From positions 62,001 through 126,000 of the forward strand of contig CAVSWT010000028.1 in the NCBI GenBank assembly GCA_963731745.1: a stretch of DNA of 64,000 bases, given 5' to 3'. The translations under genes were made by a program, and so were the position numbers. Below, one piece after another: positions 28,852 to 37,022 of the stretch (its first letter is position 1; each line of letters begins with the position of its first letter). The stretch is from CAVSWT01 sp963731745 (GTDB taxonomy: Bacteria > Bacteroidota > Ignavibacteria > Ignavibacteriales > Ignavibacteriaceae). The notes beneath the pieces were generated by a model. That model worked only from the letters and a program-made list of their open reading frames with translations. It had not been told where the DNA came from and made no database searches.

Positions 28852-29966
28852 TTAGTTTCTTCTACCCATTATAACTATTCCCTTCCAACTTAACTTTGTA
28901 GCATCAAAACCAACTCCAACAATTGTATTTTCTGTTACTGCTATTGAATATAACGGCCTGAATAGAACTGTTGGTGTTTCTTGAAACCAAGTAGCACCAT
29001 TGTAATGCCAGATTGAGCCATCGTCAACTGCTACTGCAATATTATTTTCTGCGCTGCCTCTTATTCTGTGCGGCCCTAATTGCAGCGGAAGAACTTTCTG
29101 TGTTGTATCACTTCCATTTAATGGTGTACGGTAAATTCCATCTCCGGCACCGACATATAAATACTTATCTCCAGCCCAAATTGTTGAAACAAGATAACCG
29201 TAAGGAGGAGTATTAACAGCATGAGTTGACCAAATAGTTTTCCATGTGGTTCCGTCAAATTTAAGAATACTGCTTTGAGAATAATCATTAGCATATCCGC
29301 ATGCCCAGATACTTTTGCCATCATTATTTCCCCAGATATCAGTTAAGTCAGTTGTTGTCCCACTTGTTAATTTTATCCCAATTACCATTTTTGTAACGAA
29401 CTGATACTCCCTCCTCTATCCAACAAATATAGATATCATTGGAATTTGCTCCCCACCCTTTTGATAAAGAAATATTTGGATCTAGAGTTGTTCTTAAATC
29501 AAATAATCGTCCAATTTTTTCCATCCCCATGTATTGGTAAACTTCCAACAAACCAAATATCTGATCGTGGAAAAAGTAATAGCTCCTTCAAGTGGTAGAT
29601 GTAATTTGATTTCCTCTGAAATTTACAGTTATCCTTTTTAACTCCCATTTATTACCATCCCAATGAATTGCGTTATAAGCATTATAATCCGGCTGCCCGG
29701 TAGAGTCATTCAAATAAACTGAACCCACAGCCCATATATCACTGTCGTTAATAATAGCCACATCTTTTAGTGAGCTTGGACTTGCGCCATCATCTCCAAA
29801 TTCAAATGTCTGCCAGGTAAAGCTGTGGCTGGTGGTGTCCGGCATCTTCTTGCTGTGGCGGAGTGGGTTCGGTGGTGTTGCAGCTATAATTAATTGTAAT
29901 GGTTAAAAAACCAAAGAATAAAATAAAAGAGAAAATTAAATTTGATATGTATTTAGAATTATTCAA
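28852..29966 (-). pseudogene. Decayed tandem copy of the propeller lipoprotein
   Basis: AAGGGGTG and a TTG start at 29966 open a lipoprotein signal (NLIFSFILFFGFL...NYSCNTTEP). Comparison with the intact neighbour shows a 2-base loss near 29845 (GATGCCGG against GATGAGCCGG), after which the PDTTSHSFTWQTFEFG block continues in another frame to about 29588. A third frame encodes DIWFVGSLPIHGDGKNW near 29520-29560, then the frame changes again (DLRTTLDPNISLSKGWG to KNGNW). A 1-base gain near 29375 leads into the last block, TSGTTTDLTDIWG to the stop at 28852. At least four frame changes make translation of a full propeller impossible, so this is a true pseudogene rather than one read error. Confidence 0.8.
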
Positions 29967-30141
29967 AATTATATACACCCCTTTTTAACGAAACATATTA
30001 GAAATTTTAGTTAAACTTGCTAAAAGAGAAACTATGAATCAAGTGAAATATATTTTGAATTTTTATTTCGGCTGCCACGATCGAACCATGACAGCCTTCA
30101 ATATTTACATTGAATTAAAAAACTCATTTAAATTGCAACGA

Positions 30142-30792
30142 CTACAAATAAATGCTAACTCCGAAAAGAACTTGAGTATTTAAATTTATGCCTGACATTT
30201 TACTTGTTACTGTTTGAGTACTCGTCCCATTCATAGTTGATTTGGTTTCTGATTTATTCCAATTGTATAAACCTACTAATAAATATTCGCTATGAATTCC
30301 AATTTTTTTACTTACCATCCATTCTACTCCTAAAACTCCACGAACGCCCGTAAACCAAAAAGGAGCTTTTCTTTCTGCAAAATTTTTTTCGCCAATATCA
30401 CTAATATTTGTTGATTTATCATGACTATATCCATAAGTAAATTCTAATCCCGTTCCTCCATAAAAATTAAAGTCATCATTTTTCAGTAATTTCCAGATAT
30501 AATCGGCACCAACACCTAAAGAAAAACGGATAAAGTTTCTCTCCGCACTCTGTGTACTTTCTGATATTTCATTATCCTCGTTACTTGTTGAGATTTTCGG
30601 TGATAAAAATAATCTAAGCTGATGTGTTTCATCAATAATCTTTTTTCCTGCAATATCCATATCAAAATTGCTCAACCTAAAATCACTTAAAATTCCGAAA
30701 GACAATGCATATCTAGATTCTGTTGAATCTGCCTGAGAATATATTGATGTGCATGTTATAAAAAATATTACTGATAGCAATAGTGATTTCAT
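30142..30792 (-). CDS. Outer-membrane beta-barrel protein
   Basis: A 216-aa protein preceded by GAGGAG at ideal spacing. MKSLLLSVIFFITCTSIYSQ is a signal peptide, and the mature part has alternating strands ending in NLNTQVLFGVSIYL with a terminal hydrophobic residue. GVRGVLGVEWMVSKKIGIHSEY is typical of small porin-like or OmpW-like barrels with an outer helix. No specific function can be given. It stands alone between the decayed lipoprotein and a 310-bp region without genes. Confidence 0.75.
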   Translation of the reverse strand: MKSLLLSVIFFITCTSIYSQADSTESRYALSFGILSDFRLSNFDMDIAGKKIIDETHQLRLFLSPKISTSNEDNEISESTQSAERNFIRFSLGVGADYIWKLLKNDDFNFYGGTGLEFTYGYSHDKSTNISDIGEKNFAERKAPFWFTGVRGVLGVEWMVSKKIGIHSEYLLVGLYNWNKSETKSTMNGTSTQTVTSKMSGINLNTQVLFGVSIYL

Positions 30793-31101
30793 AATTTCTC
30801 CTCTGAATTTATTTTATTGAGATTTTTTTAAAAGAATTAATTTACACCGGATCAGAAAGGTTTTTAATAGAATCTCGCCCTATTTATAAGATGTTATTTT
30901 GTAATTACAAAAAGCAATAATAAAATAATTGATTGGTATTAAATTAACAACAGGATAAAATTTGGATATTAATTCTCAAGCTGAACGGTCTTACTTTGAC
31001 AACTAATTGATTAATACAATTTTTTCTATCATGGTACAATCATGAAGCTTTGTAATAAATTGATTGGCGAAATTATAATAATCTGTGAATGAAATTTCGC
31101 T
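30793..31101. other. Intergenic region without a recognisable gene
   Basis: The stretch is AT-rich, with stop codons in all frames, no terminator with a T-tract and no tRNA-like fold. It probably contains the promoter of the outer-membrane protein gene at 30792. Its right border is the stop codon of the orphan obg 3' fragment. Confidence 0.5.
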
Positions 31102-31212
31102 TTAATCTTCGATATGAATTGTCTTCCAAATCAAATCCAGCAATTCTTCAATTCCAAAATTTGCTGCAGAAGAAATTATTTGAACCGGCACGCCGGTTAA
31201 TTTTATTTTACA
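31102..31212 (-). pseudogene. Orphan second copy of the obg 3' end
   Basis: Read on the minus strand, this encodes KLTGVPVQIISSAANFGIEE, LLDLIWKTI and HIED before a TAA at 31102. It matches the true obg C-terminus (GIEELLDLLWKTLHEN, stop at 32751). Over about 90 bases I count five substitutions: three synonymous (ATT/ATA, GGC/GGA, ACG/ACA) and two Leu-to-Ile. The reading frame is intact, but no start or GTPase domain precedes it. Its upstream edge coincides with the stop codon of the deacetylase gene. It therefore forms a direct repeat with the obg end, with the deacetylase between them. Confidence 0.85.
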
Positions 31213-32642
31213 AGAACTAACTTCTTTGTTGAAACAAAGTCATTAACCTTCAACTGATACAAGTAAACACCGCTTGTAAGATTACTTGCATTAAAGTTTA
31301 CATTATATCTGCCGGTCTTTTTATTTTCATTTACTAATGTAGCAACTTTCCTTCCCAAAACATCATAAATTTTAAGTGTTACAAATCCATCATTGGGAAT
31401 TTGATAATTTATGTTTGTGCTTGGGTTGAAAGGATTGGGATAGTTTTGATAGAGTTTAAAATTTAAAGGTGAATTATTTTTATTATTATCAATCGATAAA
31501 ATATTTGAATTTGTTACAAGAACTTCACCTTTATCGGGAATTACATTTATTCTGGCTATTTGTGTTCCTTCTATAGATAAAAGGTGAGATTCAATCAAAC
31601 TGTCGTTTTGATAAACATAAACTGAATTCCAATTTATGGATACAGGAATGTCCAAAGTTAAGGGGAAATTATAGATATTATTATCCAAAGTATCGGTAAG
31701 ATTAAAAATAAGGCTGTCATTTGATTGAGAAACAATATCATATAAAGCGCATTCTCTTTCACGCATATATTTCGTAATATCTTCAACTGTACCGACCCAA
31801 ATATCTTTTTCTTGAATCCATTCGCATATTTGAGTCAACCAGCTTACAGACATTGGATACCATGAGTCTTGATTAAGAGCTGCCTGAATTGAATCAAATG
31901 GTAATACTTCATGAATCATTAAAATTGCCCAGCCCCTGCTGTCGATTGATTCATGAAGCCAATTAACAGCATCCAAAAATTCATCATCATCATCATCGGG
32001 AGTATTTCTTGGCAGGTTAAAGTCTTCTTCTTTGGAAGTCAGTTTATAATATTGATTTCCAAACAACGATTGCGGGTTAGGAAAATCATCCATTGCACGT
32101 GCGCTTTGATAATACTTTTTTACAATATTTAAAACCTTTGAATCATAATCAACATAAGGATAAGCAAAAGTAATACATTTTGTATCTGTGAAAATAGAAT
32201 CGATCACTTTTTTAGAATGATAAACTTCATATTCGATTGTATTAGGTGTTAAAGTGTCTCCCCGATCGAGTTGAGTTAGATAAGGGTGAGTAACTGTATG
32301 AGAGCCAATTTCATGACCTTCATTGTGCAGTTCTTTAAATTGCTGCCATGTTCCATACCTCCAAATTGCAGGTAATGTATCTGTTAATGAACCTGTAATT
32401 ACATAAAAAGTACCCTTATATCCGAATTCGTCCAGAACAGGTGCAGCATATTCATAATCCGTTATGTAGCCGTCATCGAATGTAAATGAAAAAGCCGAAC
32501 TTTTTGCATTGAGCCACGGTTCAATTGTTATTGAGTCAAGCACTTCTTTGTTTGATTGAGCTTTTATTGGTAATGAATTGACTTTTCCAAAGGCAGTATT
32601 GATTACAAGAAAGAAAGAAAGAAATACAACTACTTTTATCAT
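31203..32642 (-). CDS. Polysaccharide deacetylase (NodB fold) with type IX sorting domain
   Basis: I take the ATG at 32642, where the product starts MIKVVVFLSFFLVINTAFG, a good signal peptide; the frame is open ten codons further to a TTG. The NodB catalytic domain follows, with SFTFDDGYITDYEY (the metal-binding Asp pair), EIGSHTVTHPYL (the His pair) and WAILMIHEVLPFDS near residue 240. A beta-rich linker leads to a type IX sorting domain (LYQNYPNPFNPSTNINYQ ... KKLVLVK). Carbohydrate esterase family 4 members remove acetyl groups from N-acetylated polysaccharides such as chitin or peptidoglycan, so a secreted glycan-modifying enzyme is likely. It is sandwiched between two copies of the obg 3' end. 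Confidence 0.88.
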   Translation of the reverse strand: MIKVVVFLSFFLVINTAFGKVNSLPIKAQSNKEVLDSITIEPWLNAKSSAFSFTFDDGYITDYEYAAPVLDEFGYKGTFYVITGSLTDTLPAIWRYGTWQQFKELHNEGHEIGSHTVTHPYLTQLDRGDTLTPNTIEYEVYHSKKVIDSIFTDTKCITFAYPYVDYDSKVLNIVKKYYQSARAMDDFPNPQSLFGNQYYKLTSKEEDFNLPRNTPDDDDDEFLDAVNWLHESIDSRGWAILMIHEVLPFDSIQAALNQDSWYPMSVSWLTQICEWIQEKDIWVGTVEDITKYMRERECALYDIVSQSNDSLIFNLTDTLDNNIYNFPLTLDIPVSINWNSVYVYQNDSLIESHLLSIEGTQIARINVIPDKGEVLVTNSNILSIDNNKNNSPLNFKLYQNYPNPFNPSTNINYQIPNDGFVTLKIYDVLGRKVATLVNENKKTGRYNVNFNASNLTSGVYLYQLKVNDFVSTKKLVLVK

Positions 32643-32750
32643 CAAAAAGAAATCTTGTTTATAATAAACCAACTCTAAATATTAAAATTACCACTCATCT
32701 TCATTTAAAAAATAATTTGACAGTCAACGAAAAATTTCTTTGCCTTCATA

Positions 32751-33740
32751 CTAATTTTCATGAAGCGTCTTCCAAAGCAAATCCAGCAATTCTTCAATGC
32801 CAAAATTTGCTGCAGAAGAAATAATTTGAACCGGCACGCCGGTTAATTTCATTTTCTTCTTTGATATTTTTTTTAATTCTGTCTCATCAACTAAATCTGA
32901 TTTGGTAAGTGCAATTAATTTTTGCTTCGAAGCAAGCTTAGGACTGTAAGTTTTCAACTCATTAAATAAAACTTTAAAATCTTTTTTGTAATCTTCAGAA
33001 GTAACGTCAATCATAAAAAGTAAAATTTTTGTACGTTCAATATGGCGAAGAAATTTAATTCCCAATCCTTTGCCTTCGTGCGCGCCTTCAATAATTCCCG
33101 GGATATCAGCAATTGTAAAGCTTTGATAGTCTTTATATTTAACTATTCCAAGATTTGGTTCTAAAGTTGTAAAAGGATAATCAGCTATTTTAGGCCGTGC
33201 TGCAGAAACTGCAGAAATGAATGTTGATTTTCCGGCGTTTGGAAATCCTACTAAACCAACATCGGCAATCAATTTTAATTCAAGAATTAATTTTTTTTCT
33301 TCGCCCGGCTTTCCATTTTCAGCATAGCGTGGAGCTTGATTTGTAGGAGTTGCAAAGTTGCTGTTCCCTTTCCCGCCTTTGCCTCCTTTTGCAGCTATTA
33401 CCTGTTTGCCTTCTTCATCAAGATCGTAGAGGATTTTTTTTGTTTCGGAATCTTTAATAAGAGTTCCAACCGGTACTTTAATTATAATATCTTTTCCGCT
33501 CTTGCCGTCTTTTCTTGCACTTGCCCCCATCTCGGCGTTCTGTGCTTTGAAATGTTTTTTATATCTAAAATCTAAAAGAGTATTTAAATTATGATGCGCT
33601 TCAAAAATAACATCACCGCCTTTGCCTCCGTTTCCGCCGGAAGGTCCGCCTTTTGGAACATATTTTTCTCTTCTAAAAGTTACAGCGCCGTCTCCGCCTT
33701 TGCCGGCTTTTATTTCAATCTCAGCGTAGTCAATAAACAT
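32751..33740 (-). CDS. obgE: GTPase Obg
   Basis: The 329-aa protein has the glycine-rich Obg fold at residues 1-158 (VTFRREKYVPKGGPSGGNGG, GGKGGKGNSNFATPTNQAPR). The G domain shows G1 GFPNAGKST, the YPFTTLEPNLGIV switch, G3 DIPG, G4 TKSD and G5 ISSAANFGIEEL. It lacks the optional C-terminal acidic extension of E. coli ObgE. Obg binds the 50S subunit and links GTP/ppGpp levels to ribosome assembly and growth, and is essential in most bacteria. Its start lies 2 bases after the stop of an extremely acidic protein gene, so the two are translationally coupled. A second copy of its 3' end lies 1.65 kb downstream. Confidence 0.96.
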   Translation of the reverse strand: MFIDYAEIEIKAGKGGDGAVTFRREKYVPKGGPSGGNGGKGGDVIFEAHHNLNTLLDFRYKKHFKAQNAEMGASARKDGKSGKDIIIKVPVGTLIKDSETKKILYDLDEEGKQVIAAKGGKGGKGNSNFATPTNQAPRYAENGKPGEEKKLILELKLIADVGLVGFPNAGKSTFISAVSAARPKIADYPFTTLEPNLGIVKYKDYQSFTIADIPGIIEGAHEGKGLGIKFLRHIERTKILLFMIDVTSEDYKKDFKVLFNELKTYSPKLASKQKLIALTKSDLVDETELKKISKKKMKLTGVPVQIISSAANFGIEELLDLLWKTLHEN

Positions 33741-33742
33741 AT

Positions 33743-35731
33743 TTAAGCCTGGTCAAAATAGTTGGAGACAGCATTGGTAAGCATCACTGCTTCCTTGGAA
33801 TATGGATTTACACGGTAAGTAAGAAATAGTCCTTTCAAAATATCAGTCGATTGGTCATAGCTGGTGCACTCGGATATTTTCTCCATGGTGTTTGCAAAAT
33901 CCTCTCTATCGTCGTTAAAAATTGATGATACAATTTTATCAATTTCCCTTTCGCTTAAAAAGCTAAATAGATCTTTATCTGTATTATATTTTTCTGCTTG
34001 CTCTTCATTCTCAGCTTCATCATCATCATTAATGTCAGAAGCATCATCTTCGTCAAATTGTTTTTCATTTTCAAATTCTTCTGTTTGATCATAAAGATCC
34101 GTTTTATCTTTTTCTTCTAAATCTATGTGAGATTCTTCAAGTGTTTCAAAATCATCTTTTTCAATTTCGGCTGAATCATCTATTTTATCTTCAATTTGAT
34201 TGTCATTTTCTAGTTCACGGGAATCATCTTCAGGTTCCAGATTTTCTTCAGTTTCAATTTGGATTTCATCGGTTTCTTCACCGGAATTAGAATTTTCTTC
34301 GTCTTCAAAATCGTAAAGTGATCCTAGATTTTCTTTTTCTGAAATATCAAACTGAACTTCATCTTCATCTGAATCAATTTTTTTATCGTCTTCACTTTCA
34401 TCTTTCTCGAAAGATTTTAACTCTTCATCAAATTTTGATAATATATCATCCGCACTTTCTTCAAGGTTGAAATCTTTTAGCTCTTTATTTATTTCTTCTT
34501 CAATTTCTTCATCAATTATTAAATCGTCTTCATCAATTTTGAACTCTTCATCGTTATCAAGAATTATTTCTTCTTCATCCTTTTCTGCATATTCCTCAGG
34601 CTGTCCTATATTATTCTCATCCTTCTCATCATCCTCTAAATTTTCTGAAATATCTTCATCATCAGTTTTAATATTCTCTTCATTTTCAGAGATCATATTT
34701 TCAGAATCTTCTACTTTATCAGAAGATTTATCGATAACAACATCATCAATATCCGTTTTAACTTCTGTTTCTGTAATTTCATCATCATTTATATTCTCTG
34801 CCAAATCTAAATCTTTGCTTTTAGGTTCATCATTGTAGTCAATTTCATTTTCATTCTCTTCAACAACCACAATTTCTAAGTCTTCATCATCATTTTTATA
34901 ATTTTCATTGTAAGGTTTACTTTCAACCTCTTCTTCATCAATTTCATCTTGCGCAAATTCGGATTGAGTGTCAACTGTACCAAATGAATATAATGCAGCC
35001 TGAATATCTTCGATATCATATTTCTGTTTTGTCTCGGATGGGAAAGATTTACGAAGCTTTAAAAGCTGGTCGATCTGATTTTTTTCTTTTAAAAATAGTT
35101 CAAACGAAGTTAAAGAAATTTTAGTTTTATTTATTCCGCCTATGTTATGAAAGTCGCCGATTGAGAAAAGAACATTATCAATTATGTCATCGGATTGAGA
35201 TGATAAAACAGCTTTATCTATTTTATTTAAAATTACTTCAAACTCAACCTGGCTAAGTGAATGAATTTTTTTCTTTGATAAATACTGATTGAAAACATTT
35301 TTTATATAATCATAGTAGTACAAATAATTAAGAATCATTTTTATTTCTTCAACAGGCTTAACTTCACTGCCTTCATAAACAAGCCTAATTAAAGACCATT
35401 TTGGACGAACGGTAAAATTAATGTTAAACGAAACGGCCTGAATTAAAAGTTTTTTTATGTCTTCGTAGGAAACTTTTTTATTCTTTTTTATTTCGTTTCC
35501 GATTAAGTTAAAATACTTTGAAATTTCTGAACCGGAATAATCGAACACGGATTTTTGCAGCAGTTTATTTCGATCTTGATAAATCAAATAATCTAATTCA
35601 GCATTTATATACTGCAAAATAGCAGGATGAATATTTGAATTGAGCAGTTTTTCAAAAGTAAAAAAGGAACCCAATTTTTTAATTTTATTAAGACTAAAAT
35701 CTGAAATAAATTTTATTTCTTTTTCAAACAT
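33743..35731 (-). CDS. Large acidic protein with Asp/Glu-rich disordered centre, coupled to obg
   Basis: I place the start at the ATG at 35731, with GAGTG six bases upstream; a TTG four codons earlier is possible. The product is about 662 aa in three parts. Residues 1-250 look folded and helical (FEKEIKFISDFSLNKIKKLG, VIDKAVLSSQSDDI-like segments). Residues 260-600 are low complexity with very high Asp/Glu content (DDEDLEIVVVEENENEID and similar). The last 60 or so residues are again ordered (LFSFLSEREIDKIVSSIFND, TDILKGLFLTYRVNPYSKEA). I do not recognise the family. There is no signal peptide or membrane segment, so it is cytoplasmic. Its 2-base spacing to obg suggests a role near ribosome assembly or Obg regulation; the acidic tract could mimic nucleic acid or bind basic ribosomal proteins, which is inference. 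Confidence 0.7.
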   Translation of the reverse strand: MFEKEIKFISDFSLNKIKKLGSFFTFEKLLNSNIHPAILQYINAELDYLIYQDRNKLLQKSVFDYSGSEISKYFNLIGNEIKKNKKVSYEDIKKLLIQAVSFNINFTVRPKWSLIRLVYEGSEVKPVEEIKMILNYLYYYDYIKNVFNQYLSKKKIHSLSQVEFEVILNKIDKAVLSSQSDDIIDNVLFSIGDFHNIGGINKTKISLTSFELFLKEKNQIDQLLKLRKSFPSETKQKYDIEDIQAALYSFGTVDTQSEFAQDEIDEEEVESKPYNENYKNDDEDLEIVVVEENENEIDYNDEPKSKDLDLAENINDDEITETEVKTDIDDVVIDKSSDKVEDSENMISENEENIKTDDEDISENLEDDEKDENNIGQPEEYAEKDEEEIILDNDEEFKIDEDDLIIDEEIEEEINKELKDFNLEESADDILSKFDEELKSFEKDESEDDKKIDSDEDEVQFDISEKENLGSLYDFEDEENSNSGEETDEIQIETEENLEPEDDSRELENDNQIEDKIDDSAEIEKDDFETLEESHIDLEEKDKTDLYDQTEEFENEKQFDEDDASDINDDDEAENEEQAEKYNTDKDLFSFLSEREIDKIVSSIFNDDREDFANTMEKISECTSYDQSTDILKGLFLTYRVNPYSKEAVMLTNAVSNYFDQA

Positions 35732-35838
35732 TTTAACACTCAATTTTGAATAGGGATAGAATTACAAGCAGAAAAATAAGCAATTACTTTAACAAAGTTA
35801 CAATTATAAGGGTTTTAATAAAATACCGGTTAAATGAC

Positions 35839-36117
35839 TCACATTTTAACTATAAGTTTTTGTGCATTTGGTTTTGTGAATTTCAGATTTTCAAATGCAG
35901 TTAAGCTGTCAATCAGATTTATAGATAAGGGTTTTTGAATATATAAATTATTGGTGAAGAGTAAACTTTTATTATTCTCGTTTGCCATAAAATTCTGATT
36001 GGATGAGTTAAGAATTGTACCATGGTTACCTGTCGAAAGATTATCGCCTAGAAATATTAAATCACCAAAAAAGATTATAAGTAAAACTACAGAGATGAAG
36101 AAAATAAAAGTTTTCAT
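35839..36117 (-). CDS. Small membrane-anchored or exported protein, unknown
   Basis: A 92-aa product with GAGGTG five bases before the ATG. Its first 25 residues (MKTFIFFISVVLLIIFFGDL) form one strong hydrophobic helix, either a signal anchor or an uncleaved signal. The rest is polar and Asn-rich (ILNSSNQNFMANENN). No family is recognised. It lies between sdhB and the acidic-protein gene, about 95 bp from the latter. The good ribosome-binding site and signal-like start favour a real gene. Confidence 0.55.
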   Translation of the reverse strand: MKTFIFFISVVLLIIFFGDLIFLGDNLSTGNHGTILNSSNQNFMANENNKSLLFTNNLYIQKPLSINLIDSLTAFENLKFTKPNAQKLIVKM

Positions 36118-36260
36118 AACACCTCGCTTTAAATGAAGAGGATATTACAAATATATAAAAATGTTATTGTTTTAATAAGATTTTTATAAAGTATTTTCAA
36201 GTGAGAAGTTTTTAATGCCGCAAATCATATTTGAAGGATTTAATATCAACGGAAAAATTT

Positions 36261-37022
36261 TTACTTCCCGCTTTTAATCCCGGCTCTAATATATTCTCTT
36301 CGCAGCTGCGCAATTACATCCATCGAAATTCCTTTGGGACATTCGGCTGAGCAAGCTTCGGTATTTGTACAAGCGCCAAAACCCTCAGCTTCCATCTGAT
36401 TTAGCATTGCCATTACTCTTCTTTCTCTTTCCGGTTTGCCTTGCGGCAGTCTTGCAAAATGAGCGACTTTAGCACTAACAAACAACATTGCAGAAGCATT
36501 TTTGCAAGCGGCAACACAAGCACCGCATCCAATACACTGAGCGGCATCAAATGCTGATTCCTGATCATCCTTTGTTATCGGAATTGCATTTGCATCGGGA
36601 GCTCCGCCGGTATTAACTGAAATGAATCCGCCAGCGGAAATTATTCTGTCAAATGCTGAACGGTCAACTACTAAATCTTTAATAACAGGAAATCCTTTTG
36701 CTCTGAAAGGTTCAATTACAATTGTCTCTCCATCCGAAAATTTTCTCATGTGAAGCTGGCAGGTTGCAATTGCAGATTGAGGTCCGTGCGGCCTTCCATT
36801 TATAAATAAACTGCAGCTTCCGCAAATACCTTCACGGCAGTCATGATCAAAAGCAATCGGCTCTTCACCTTTCTTAATTAAATCTTCGTTAACCACATCC
36901 ATCATTTCTAGAAAAGACATTTCAGTTGAAATATCTTTAGCTTCGTAATCAACAAATTTTCCTTTGTCATCTTTATTTTTTTGACGCCAAACTTTTAAGT
37001 GTAAATTCATATTTGTGCTCAT
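36261..37022 (-). CDS. sdhB: Succinate dehydrogenase/fumarate reductase iron-sulfur subunit
   Basis: The 253-aa subunit has the [2Fe-2S] ferredoxin ligands in DHDCREGICGSC plus the distal Cys of AIATCQLH, then the [4Fe-4S] and [3Fe-4S] motifs AAQCIGCGACVAACKN and ACTNTEACSAECPKG. It relays electrons from the flavoprotein to the quinone site in the membrane anchor. AGGAG precedes the ATG, which overlaps the sdhA stop (TAATG), so the two are translationally coupled. The RPHGPQSAIATC spacing matches the Bacteroidota type-B enzymes. Direction (succinate oxidation or fumarate reduction) cannot be decided from sequence. Confidence 0.94.
   Translation of the reverse strand: MSTNMNLHLKVWRQKNKDDKGKFVDYEAKDISTEMSFLEMMDVVNEDLIKKGEEPIAFDHDCREGICGSCSLFINGRPHGPQSAIATCQLHMRKFSDGETIVIEPFRAKGFPVIKDLVVDRSAFDRIISAGGFISVNTGGAPDANAIPITKDDQESAFDAAQCIGCGACVAACKNASAMLFVSAKVAHFARLPQGKPERERRVMAMLNQMEAEGFGACTNTEACSAECPKGISMDVIAQLRREYIRAGIKSGK

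Noticed and set aside
34467..34838. Serine-rich open frame on the plus strand opposite the acidic gene
   Set aside because: It is the complement of Asp/Glu codons (GAA/GAT read as TTC/ATC/TCA), so its composition is explained by the coding strand; no ribosome-binding site.
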